From CBDBBY01 sp965203215 (lineage in GTDB: Bacteria; Pseudomonadota; Alphaproteobacteria; Rhodobacterales; Rhodobacteraceae): a DNA stretch of 64,000 nucleotides. Position 1 is the stretch's first letter, and the number at the start of each line of letters is the position of its first letter. The notes beneath the pieces are model-generated. The model was not told the origin of the DNA, made no database searches, and saw only the letters and a program-made list of their open reading frames with translations. Of the stretch, positions 36,359-44,411 are shown in pieces. A program made the position numbers and the translations under genes. The stretch spans positions 992,001 through 1,056,000 of the forward strand of contig CBDBBY010000001.1 in NCBI GenBank assembly GCA_965203215.1. The letters run 5' to 3'.

Positions 36359-37561
36359 TCATGCCGCCAGCTTCCGCAGATCGGCCCGACGCTGCTCCTG
36401 AAGAAGATCCATGTCCAGATAGCGGACGCCGTCCTCCATCCAGCTCTCGTGCGTCTCCGCGCACAAGGCCCGGACAAGCCGCAGACAGCTGCGGGCGTCC
36501 GGGAAAATCCGGACGACCTTCGTCCGCCGCTTGATCTCCTCGTTCAAGCGCTCGAGCATGTTCGTCGAACGCATCCGAATATGATGCTGCCGGGGAAGCC
36601 GCAGGAACGCGAACGTCTCCTCGATCGTCGCCTCGACCCAATCGCAAAGCTTCGGCTGCGACGCCTGCCACTTCTCCAGCCACGCGGCCAGATCCCGCCG
36701 AGCCTCCTCGACGCTCGGACGATCATAGATCCAGCGAAGCTCCTTGAGGCAGCCGTCGCCCGAACGCGAGTTCAAATGGGCCCGGGCGTTCCGCAGGAAA
36801 TGGACGTAGCACCGCTGGCGGACCGCTTCCGGAACAACCTCCCGGATCGCCTTCGTCAAGCCGGAATGGTCGTCCGAAACAATCTGGACGACGCCGCACA
36901 GGCCGCGATCCCTCAAAGACTCCAGGAACCGACGCCAGCTCGCATGGCTCTCGCCCTCCGCCAGCTCGACGCCGAGAACCTGTCGGCGGCCCGACGCGTC
37001 GACCCCGACCGCGATCAGAACCGCGCGGTCGCGGACAACGCCGTCCTCGCGAACCTTCTCGTAGCGGGCGTCCAGAATCAAATAGGGAAACGAACCCTCC
37101 AGACGCCGCTCCGCGAACTTCCCGAGCTCCGCATCCAGCTTCGCATTGAGCCGGCTGATCGTCGACGCCGAAAAACCGTGGCCGCAAAGCGCCTCCGTCA
37201 CCTTCGCGACCTTCCGGGTCGAAACCCCGTGAACATACATCTGCATCAATGCGGAAACGAACGCCTTCTCCGAACGCTCGTAGCGCTCGAACAGCTCGGT
37301 GCTGAACGCGCCGTTCCGATCCTGCGGAACGCGAAGCTCAACCTGGCCGACACGCGTCGTCAAATGACGCTTGTAATAACCGGAACGATAACCCAGACGG
37401 TCGGACGTCCGCTCGCCCTTCGCGGCGCCCAAGGCCTCGGTCATCTCTTCCTCAAGAATCTCCTGAAGCATGCCACGCAAAAGCTCGCGAACCGCGTCGC
37501 CCCCACACTCAAGCTCCGACTTGAACTCGGCCAACTTCGATCCACTATGCATCCCGGTCAT
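36359..37561 (-). CDS. IS256-family (mutator) transposase
   Basis: 400 residues from ATG 37561 (MTGMHSGSKLAEFKSELECG), preceded by AGGAAAGGA. Typical mutator features are LGYRSGYYKRHLTTRVGQVE, the DDE residues in LILDARYEKVRED, VQIVSDDHSGLT and NMLERLNEEIKRR, and the C-x2-H signature RCYVHFLRNA. Length is normal for IS256 and there are no stops, so it may be active. ATG 37690 in the same frame lies in the element's non-coding end and is less likely. Confidence 0.92.
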   Translation of the reverse strand: MTGMHSGSKLAEFKSELECGGDAVRELLRGMLQEILEEEMTEALGAAKGERTSDRLGYRSGYYKRHLTTRVGQVELRVPQDRNGAFSTELFERYERSEKAFVSALMQMYVHGVSTRKVAKVTEALCGHGFSASTISRLNAKLDAELGKFAERRLEGSFPYLILDARYEKVREDGVVRDRAVLIAVGVDASGRRQVLGVELAEGESHASWRRFLESLRDRGLCGVVQIVSDDHSGLTKAIREVVPEAVRQRCYVHFLRNARAHLNSRSGDGCLKELRWIYDRPSVEEARRDLAAWLEKWQASQPKLCDWVEATIEETFAFLRLPRQHHIRMRSTNMLERLNEEIKRRTKVVRIFPDARSCLRLVRALCAETHESWMEDGVRYLDMDLLQEQRRADLRKLAA

Positions 37562-37951
37562 GGTGTCGTCCTTTCCTGCAAGGGATGGTTGATAGCGAAA
37601 CCAAGGACTTGCCATGACCGAACTTCTTTGAAAGCATTTTGCAGAACTTTTGAAACATGATCCCGAAATCGGCCTCCTGCCCGCCATCATTGCCCGCGAC
37701 CGGACCCCTGAACCACGACCGGCCCTTGATGGAACGCCCTGAATCGGTAGGTTCTCTGCCAGACACTATTTATCGCTAGACGGAAGTTCCGTGCGACTTT
37801 GAAGCTTTTCTGCACGCTTTGTCCTTGCAAAACAATGGGCTGATACGGACTCAGGCCGCATTTTCGCCTGCAGGATGTGACCATGTTTTTTCTCGATTTA
37901 TCACTATTTTTTGTATTTTATATAATGATTTATAACGATAAAAGAGTAGAC
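37562..37951. other. IS256 end and AT-rich leader
   Basis: The first part is probably the IS256 5' end. From 37884 the sequence is strongly AT-rich (TTTTTTCTCGATTTATCACT onward) and acts as leader for the IS1634 fragment. No gene seen. Confidence 0.4.
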
Positions 37952-38124
37952 ATGTTCGTTGATATCGCCCCGAATCGCAAATCGCCGCCCACGATCCTGA
38001 TCCGCCATTCCTGCCGCGAGGGCGGAAAGGCCAAGAAGCGCACCCTCGCCAACATCTCCAAGTTTCCCCCGGAGACGTTCGAGAAGATCCGTGAGATCCT
38101 GCGCGGGACCGTCTGTGAATTCGG
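37952..38124 (+). pseudogene. IS1634-family transposase, N-terminal fragment
   Basis: ATG 37952 starts MFVDIAPNRKSPPTILIRHS and continues EGGKAKKRTLANISKFPPET, the usual N-terminus of IS1634-type transposases. After about 57 codons (REILRGTVCEF) similarity ends and the dispersed inverted repeat begins at about 38160. The catalytic domain is absent. Confidence 0.7.
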
Positions 38125-38161
38125 CATGCAAACATGTCCCTTTCGGGGGCATGACCGGCAT

Positions 38162-38308
38162 TGGGTCCATCACAACAAAGGTACATGGCGCGACATGAGG
38201 TCGGCTTCGATCGTTTTCGCGCGCAGTCTGTTGCTGACGGATGACAGCGCAGGCGGTTTTCCGTCGACCTTTGCACTCAATGGCCCGGCCTGCGCGCGCT
38301 CAATGAAG
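38162..38308 (+). repeat. dispersed 150-bp repeat, locus 1 forward copy
   Basis: It starts GGGTCCATCACAACAAAGG and contains CATGGCGCGACATGAGGTCG. An inverted copy is at 38655-38802 and two more are at 55370-55505 and 55915-56058. No long ORF is conserved among copies. Confidence 0.7.
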
Positions 38309-38340
38309 CCAACAAAGGGATGCGCAGCCGCAGCCCGGCT

Positions 38341-38513
38341 GGGGGTACGTCCCATTTTTCGGGGATAAGGAGGGAGAGGCGCCGCTGGTCGAAAGCGGGG
38401 CCAACGCTCTGATCGCCTTCGAATGCTGCATTGAAAACAACCGTCGGGCCGACTTCCCCGATTGGAGGCCGCATCGCACCGCCGTTTGACCAACAAGATT
38501 GGGATGCACCCCC
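38341..38513 (+). mobile_element. MITE-like ISKra4 derivative, second copy
   Basis: Ends GGGGGTACGTCCCATTTTTC and TTGGGATGCACCCCC flank a short piece of transposase 3' end (GANALIAFECCIENN-like, then FPDW). The structure equals that at 7178-7346 in opposite orientation. It sits between the two copies of the 150-bp inverted repeat. Confidence 0.65.
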
Positions 38514-38654
38514 TGACCGGCATTGACTTGATGTGTCCAGCTTTTTCGCGCTCGGCAGCCCTTGGGATCGGCGCTGCTTCACGAAGCGACTTCAGTGGGG
38601 AGTCGAGGGCATCGCGGAGTTTTTCGTCTGACAAGTCAAACCTGTCGAGCATGT

Positions 38655-38802
38655 TGATTCGCGCGCAGGCCGGGCCGTTGAGTGCAAAGGTCGATGGACA
38701 ACCGCCTGCGCTGTCACCAATCAGCAACAGACTGCGCGCGAAAACGATCGAAGCCGACCTCATGTCGCGCCATGTGCCTTTGTTGCGATGGACCCAATGA
38801 GC
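38655..38802 (-). repeat. dispersed 150-bp repeat, locus 1 inverted copy
   Basis: The complement of the 38162-38308 copy, ending CCTTTGTTGCGATGGACCCA. Similarity to locus 2 extends inward a further 100 bp (38540-38654, including CCTGTCGAGCATGTTGATT). Confidence 0.7.
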
Positions 38803-38892
38803 GACGAATATCTGCTTCGCCTCCTGGCCAGCGCGGTCGGCGAGTTTCAAGAGCGATGGAGTGGACGCCCCTTCCGGCGGCATTCGGAATTG

Positions 38893-38923
38893 CCTTGATG
38901 GCGAACGATTGGAGCCATCAAGG
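38893..38923 (+). ncRNA. leader hairpin of the third IS110-type element
   Basis: CCTTGATGGC (38893-38902) and GCCATCAAGG (38914-38923) form a perfect 10-bp stem immediately upstream of the transposase start. It is probably part of that element's leader RNA. The rest of the structure was not resolved. Confidence 0.4.
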
Positions 38924-38939
38924 AAAAGGAGCATCCACC

Positions 38940-39942
38940 ATGGAGAAGACTGGCATGATCGGGGTCGATCCTGGCAAGAGGAGTTTCCAGCTCCGCGGCG
39001 TGCGCGAGGACGGAACCGCTGCATTCAGGAAGAAAGTGTCGCGGGAGCGGTTCCTCGCGGAGGTGTCCGGGCGCGGGCCGCGCATCGTGGCCATGGAGGC
39101 CTGCGGGAGCGCCCGCCACCGGGGCCGGGAGCTCCGATCGCCGGGGTTCGAGGTTCGCCCGGTTCCGCCGGTCCATGTGAAGCCGTTCGTGAAGAGGCAC
39201 AAGAACGACGCGGCGCGCGCCGAGGCGGTGTGCGAGGCGGCGTCGCGTCCGAGAATGCGGTTCGTCGCGGCGGAGAGCGCGGAGCGGCAGGGGGAGGCGA
39301 TGCTGTTCCGGACCCGGGATCTTCCGGTCAGGCAGCGCACCCGGACGGCGGATGCGCTCCGCGGGCATCCGGCGGAGCACGGCGTCGTGGCGCCGCAGGG
39401 GATCGCGAACGTCGCCCGGCTGGCGGCGGCGGTCGACGATCCGGAGTCGCGGCTTCCGGAGACGGTTCGCGCTCCGGGCCGCGAATTGCTCGAACAGATC
39501 GGCATCCTCGACGCGAAGATCGGGAAGCTGGACGCGGAGGCGCGCAAGCGGGCGAAGGAGAGCGGCGAAGCGAAGCGCCTGACGGGCATTCCGGGAATCG
39601 GCCCCGTTTGCGCCATGGCGACCCAGGCCTTCGCGCCGCCGATGGAGGGCTTCCGGCGCGGGCGCGACTTCCCCGCCAGCGCTCGACCGGGGGAAGCCGA
39701 AGCTCGGCCGGATCTCGAAGACGGGGCGGCGCGACCTCCGGCGGCCGCCCGTTGCCGGGGCGACCGCGGTCATCCGATGGGCGTTCCGGCGCGGAACCGA
39801 CGATCCTTGGCTGGCCGCGCTGCTGAACAGGATGGCGCGGATGGTCCGGGCCGTCGCGACGACGAAGGAACGCTGCAGAGCTCCCGCGTCCGCCCGGGAG
39901 ACGGGCGGCGGACCGAGGCCGCGGGAACGAATGTGGAAATGA
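38940..39942 (+). pseudogene. IS110-family (IS1111-like) transposase with frameshift
   Basis: It starts MEKTGMIGVDPGKRSFQLRG; MEACGSARHRGRELR carries the glutamate and KRHKNDAARAEAV the aspartate. TGIPGIGPVCAMATQAFA is the helix-hairpin-helix part. At about 39680 the frame is lost (a short deletion removes the WLGLTP segment). In another frame the protein continues GRISKTGRRDLRRP, then AVIRWAFRRGTDDPWLAALL to a stop at 39942. It is inactive as it stands. Confidence 0.8.
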
Positions 39943-40149
39943 ATGAGGAGTTCTTCCGGGGTTCGGCTTTCGCTTGACTCAAGGCGGAGGTCGGCGCCGC
40001 CGGAGACGCGGGAAAGACCGAGGACAGCGCAAGGGCGAACAGCCGTCGAGACGGGACCGGGAAAACCGGCGGGCCTTCGAGGCGCCTCCGAGCGCGCAAG
40101 AGCGATAAGGACCCGGTCCGCGCATCTCCATGCAGGCCGGCGGCAACCA

Positions 40150-41530
40150 TCAATGCGCCGCGCCGACAGGCCGGACACGCGAAAGCGCTTGACCCGACGC
40201 CCGGTATTGGACAAGGAAAACTCCCGTGTCGCAGGGGACACGCAGCCTGACGTCAAGCGTTTTTTCTGGGTTCCAGGGTGCGCCTTTCGATTGCCGTTCC
40301 GGGTCGAAGGTTTGTCCGGTTTCGATCATTCTGCAGACGACGGCGGGGAGTCCGTCGGCGACGCTTCCGGGGGCGCGGGCGTGCTTGTGTCCGCGGCTCC
40401 GCAGCGCGTGGCAATTCGCCCGGCCGGCTTTGTCGCGCCGGATGGCGGCCATGGCCCGGCGGCAGGCGGCGTTCCCGGGCCGCGCGTTCGCGGCGAGTCG
40501 TCTCCGGACCACGATGGCTTGTCCGGATCTCTTCGTGACGGGCGCGACGCCGAAGTCGCATCCCGGGGCGTGCAGGTCGGCCCGCCGGACGCTGTCGAAG
40601 GCTTCGGAAAGGATGACGGCCGGGACGGCGGCGCCGATGCCGGGGACGGACCGCAGGATGTCGACGGCTTGCCCGCCTTCCCTCTCCTTGATTCGATTGC
40701 GGACCTTCTCGATCTTGTTCCGGACGTCCTTGATTTCGGCGTTGAGAGCTTTGAGCTTTCGGACAATCCGTCCGGCGGAGTCGGCGACGGCCTCGACGGT
40801 TCCCGGCGCGGTCGGGACGGGTTTGCCGCGAAGGGCGGCCGGGACGCTTTCGGCGGAGGCTCGGGCGCGGCGTCTCCCGAGCACGGCTTGGACGGAGGCC
40901 GGTCGCACGCGGCGGGCCTTCTGCGGCGTCGGGGCGAGGATCCGGAGGTCGAGGGCCCAGGCCCTGTCGAAGTCCGGAGCGGCCTCCAGGAAGGCCGGGG
41001 CAGCAGCGCCTGAGCTGCGCTTTCAGCTTGTCGGTCAGGCGGGTTCCGTCTTCGACCGGACCGCCTTCGGTGCGCGACAGCTCGCGCAGCTCGATGATGT
41101 CCGGCGGCGGCGCGTCCGCCTCCCGGAATGCTTTCAGATCAGTGGCGAGCGCGCCGGCCGGGACGCGGGCGTCCCTCCGGTCGTCCTTGGCTCCGGCGGG
41201 GGAGAGCCGGTCGCGGAAGCGGTCGAGCTGCTTGGGGTTGAGCGCGAACGCCGCGACGCCGCGCTCGAGAAGGGCGTCCGCCTCCGGGCCGTGCGGCTTC
41301 TCGATGGCGGCGGCGGCCCTGCCGCCGGGGCTGCGCCCGAGAATCCAGTCGGCCATCGCGGCCAGGCCTTCGCCGTTGCGGGCGAACGCCCGTTCGCCGA
41401 GAATCTCGCCGTCCGCATCGACGACGGCGACCTGGCGGGTTTGGGTCGGCCAGTCGATGCCGGCGAAGATTTCGAATTGCGCCGTTGCTTTCCTCCGTTG
41501 CAGAAAGGGGCCGGCCGCGGCGTTCGCCAA
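40150..41530 (-). pseudogene. IS110-family transposase, fourth type, frameshifted
   Basis: The N-terminal part (from 41530, EIFAGIDWPTQTRQVAVVDA, then AIEKPHGPEADALL and GAKDDRRDARVPAGAL) contains the DEDD residues. At about 41003 the frame shifts; the C-terminal part continues as APDFDRAWALDLRILAPTPQ through RSVPGIGAAVPAVILSEAFD to about 40150-40250. The two halves are otherwise well preserved. Confidence 0.75.
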
Positions 41531-42344
41531 TCCCAGTACTGGCGCTCAAGGGCGCGAACACGCAGCTGGGCGCAGCCGCGGCCGCCGACCGGGGCGCGGG
41601 TCCCCTGCAGGCATTCGAAGGTGCTGCGTCCGCAGGGCTGCTCCCGATCGGCCGCCCCTCCGCCCGAAGCGGGCGGAGCTCGCCGATCATCGTCGAATTC
41701 GAAGGGGGTCCAACCCTCGCCTCGGCCTGTCGCGCGCCGCGCTCCAGCCCTCCGCGAGAGTTGGCGGCTGCCTCGAAACCCCGGTTCGACCGGCAACCGA
41801 CGCCGGCGGTCCATCAAGTGCTCTGCGAGGTACTGGGCGTCCGCACACGAAGGCCCTGTCCGTTGGCCATTTTTCCCGAATCACCTGCGTTTTCAGCATC
41901 AGTTTCAGACTGCGCCATCGACCGTTCCGCTGGTTCGTCCGAGTAGTTTGAATTCCCGGTTTCGCACGACGGGCATTCTGCGCACTTGGACCTGCTTCGC
42001 GCGGCTTTTGTTGCCTTCAGTCCCGACCTCGCCTGCGAAAGTTCGTTCCGAACAATTTCTCGCGACAATCCAGCCGCTGGCGACGCGACCACCTTTTTGG
42101 GCGTCTTGATGGCCAAGCAAACCGGATTTGCCGAAGCGTCCTCGGCACGGCAATCGGCATTGCATTTGCCTTTTTCGCTTGGATCGCGCTTTCGGGCTGA
42201 AAGGCATCGGCAAACTCCAATGCTTGGCAAACCCATTTTCACGAGCAGCCGCGGCGATTTTCGCGTTCTCGGTCCCGACACTCGAACTGAGGCGCAGACA
42301 TTGCAGTCGAATGTCAGGCAATAGGACTCGCAGCTCAAACCATT
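41531..42344. other. region without recognised gene
   Basis: Probably leader DNA of the fourth IS110 element followed by degenerate sequence. A minus-strand frame around 41870-42180 has protein-like composition (NPVCLAIKTPKKVVASPAAG) but no start, family or ribosome site. Left uncalled. Confidence 0.3.
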
Positions 42345-42896
42345 TTTCCAAAAAACCCACATGATCGGCCTTTGGCCGCCCGCCCCGACCATGAAACGGG
42401 TTCCGGGGCGTTGTCGCGCTCCGGGCGGCGATTTCCTTCCGGATCATGGATGATGCGCGGCGGAAGCCGGCAAAGCGGACGTCCAGTTTTCGGCGACCCG
42501 GTCCCGCTCAAAAAACTGTCCCGGACGCGGCGGCATCGAGCCCCCGTTCGCATCCGGCCGCCAGGCCGCGGACGCACGCCAAATCGACCCGCGCCCGCTC
42601 GCCGGCCGCGTGGCGGCATTCGGCATGCCCGACCGAACCTGCGGACTTGTCGGCACACGACAGATGAAGGACCGCGGCAACGAGCATCCGGCCGCCGGAC
42701 AGGCGGCGACGCGACCGGCCTGACGCAAGCCGCGCCCTCCGCCGCGGGATCGCCGGCGGGCCACAACGGGGGCCGCCCGCAAACGCCATTCTCGTCGGTG
42801 GAGGGGTGGCGACGCTCGGCGTTCAGCCCCGGCACAGCTGGGGAGCGGGCGAGGTGTGCCCGAGCGTCGAGATGTTTCACGCCAAAGCATGCGTGC
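42345..42896 (+). mobile_element. transposase-less IS110 derivative (of copy C type)
   Basis: The leader (42345-42620) is about 85 percent similar by eye to 6830-7136 in opposite orientation, including CCCACATG, the CCGACCATGAAACGGG hairpin arm and GCTCAAAAAACTGTCCCGGA. It then jumps to the last 12 codons of the transposase (AAGQAATRPA, stop about 42723) and the right end to GAGATGTTTCACGCCAAA. Nearly all of the transposase gene is gone while the guide-RNA leader and both ends remain. Confidence 0.7.
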
Positions 42897-43019
42897 GATG
42901 AACAAAACACTGGATGCATCCAAGGCTGGCCGCATCACATATTCGTGTTGGCGATATGCTTCTCTTGCGGGTAATTGCTCGAGTTGTCGACGATTTCAAA
43001 CGGCAGCCTTACGGCGGAT

Positions 43020-43718
43020 TCATTGGCTCGCTCGCGCCTCTCGAATCAAGTCGACAACAAACGGACCGACCGACGCAACGATCAGTGCAACGCCTTCGGA
43101 GTTCGGGTGGATGCCATCGTCCTGCATGTATCTTCGCCTTATCTCTTGCCTGTCGCCTTCAGCGTCGAGCGCAGCGAAGAACTTGGGATAAAGAATCGCG
43201 CCGTACATTTCCGCGAGTTCAGGGTAAATCGCTTCGAATTCATCCTTGTATTCCGGGCCGTAATTTGACGGCGCCTCGTGCCCGGCAAGCAATACAGGCA
43301 AGCCTCGATTTGACGCGGCAGCCAGAATGCCGTTCAGACTTTCTCTGCTGTGTTCGGGGAGAATGCCCCTGAGCAAATCGTTGCCTCCCAAAACGACGAT
43401 GAGCGCGTCCGGCTCGGAAGCCAGCGTCCACTCAATCCTCGCAAGACCGCCCGCCGTCGTATCGCCGGAAACGCCCGCATTCTCGACCGTTACGTCCTCG
43501 CCATTCGCCTGCAGCCAATTTTCGAGTTGCGGCACAAAGCCCTGTTCGGGCTGCAGCCCGTACCCTTGCACGAGGCTGTCGCCCAGCGCGACCACGGTGA
43601 TTGCCTGGGCAGCGCCCGAAGTCGTGAACGCCAGAAAAAAACAAATCGCAGGCGCGACCTTGCGAAGCGCACAGCCGAGTCCATATTTTGCAGAAGCCGC
43701 AATGTGCAAGAGAGCCAT
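43020..43718 (-). CDS. tesA: arylesterase/lysophospholipase TesA-like (SGNH hydrolase)
   Basis: 232 residues. After a signal peptide (KVAPAICFFLAFTTSGAAQA) come the SGNH blocks: VALGDSLVQGYG (serine), the glycine in ENAGVSGDTTAGG, GGNDLLRG (asparagine) and DGIHPNSEG (Asp/His). It is a periplasmic esterase, thioesterase or lysophospholipase. It is divergent from an ABC exporter gene whose ATG (43720) abuts it, the same arrangement as tesA-ybbA-ybbP in Escherichia coli. The ATG at 43718 was taken; 43721 is the alternative and overlaps the neighbour's start. Confidence 0.88.
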   Translation of the reverse strand: MALLHIAASAKYGLGCALRKVAPAICFFLAFTTSGAAQAITVVALGDSLVQGYGLQPEQGFVPQLENWLQANGEDVTVENAGVSGDTTAGGLARIEWTLASEPDALIVVLGGNDLLRGILPEHSRESLNGILAAASNRGLPVLLAGHEAPSNYGPEYKDEFEAIYPELAEMYGAILYPKFFAALDAEGDRQEIRRRYMQDDGIHPNSEGVALIVASVGPFVVDLIREARASQ

Positions 43719-43719
43719 C

Positions 43720-44409
43720 ATGTCGGAAACCGCCCTTTCATTCGACAACGTGTTTCTGACTCTAGCGGGAAACGCGGGCCCTGTCGAAATACTGAGGGGA
43801 ATTTCCTTTGAGGTCGCAAAAGGAAAAACGCTCGGTCTCACCGGGCCATCCGGCTCGGGCAAATCGTCGTTGCTAATGCTTGCCGGGGGCCTTGAAAGGG
43901 TCTCAGGCGGTGTTGTCACCGCGTTCGGAAACGATCTTTCCAATATGAACGAAGACGGGCTCGCGCGTTTTCGCAGAGACCATATCGGGATCGTCTTCCA
44001 GTCGTTCCATCTGATTCCCACGATGACGGCGCTTGAGAACGTCGCGACGCCCTTGGAACTGTCCGGACATCGCGAAGCATTCAAGCGCGCAGAGGCCGAA
44101 CTCGGTGCCGTTGGGCTCGGCGACCGCATGGAGCACTATCCGTCGCAGATGTCTGGCGGCGAACAGCAGCGCGTCGCCCTTGCCCGCGCTTCGGCGACGC
44201 GGCCGGGAATACTTCTGGCGGACGAGCCGACCGGCAATCTCGACGCGGCGAACGGCTCAGCGATTATCGAACTGCTGTTCGGATTGCGCGACAGGCATGG
44301 AAGCACTCTCATACTCGTCACCCACGCAGCCGAACTCGCCGAAAAGTGTGATCGGGTCATCGGACTGCGCGACGGAGCGATCGGATTCGACATCACGAGG
44401 AATGCCTAA
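43720..44409 (+). CDS. LolD/YbbA-type ABC transporter ATPase
   Basis: 229 residues. Walker A is GPSGSGKSS, the signature MSGGEQQRVALARA, Walker B ILLADEPTGNLD, with the H-loop VTHAAELA. It is a MacB/LolD class ATPase that works with FtsX-type membrane proteins. The following FtsX-like gene starts two bases after its stop, forming one transporter. The start overlaps the divergent tesA start region, so both promoters must lie within the opposite coding sequences or be very compact. Confidence 0.9.
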   Translation: MSETALSFDNVFLTLAGNAGPVEILRGISFEVAKGKTLGLTGPSGSGKSSLLMLAGGLERVSGGVVTAFGNDLSNMNEDGLARFRRDHIGIVFQSFHLIPTMTALENVATPLELSGHREAFKRAEAELGAVGLGDRMEHYPSQMSGGEQQRVALARASATRPGILLADEPTGNLDAANGSAIIELLFGLRDRHGSTLILVTHAAELAEKCDRVIGLRDGAIGFDITRNA

Positions 44410-44411
44410 CC

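Noticed and set aside
41905..42447. A 180-codon minus-strand ORF
   Set aside because: It begins inside the leader of the deleted IS110 copy and has no recognisable family, ribosome site or conserved motif.
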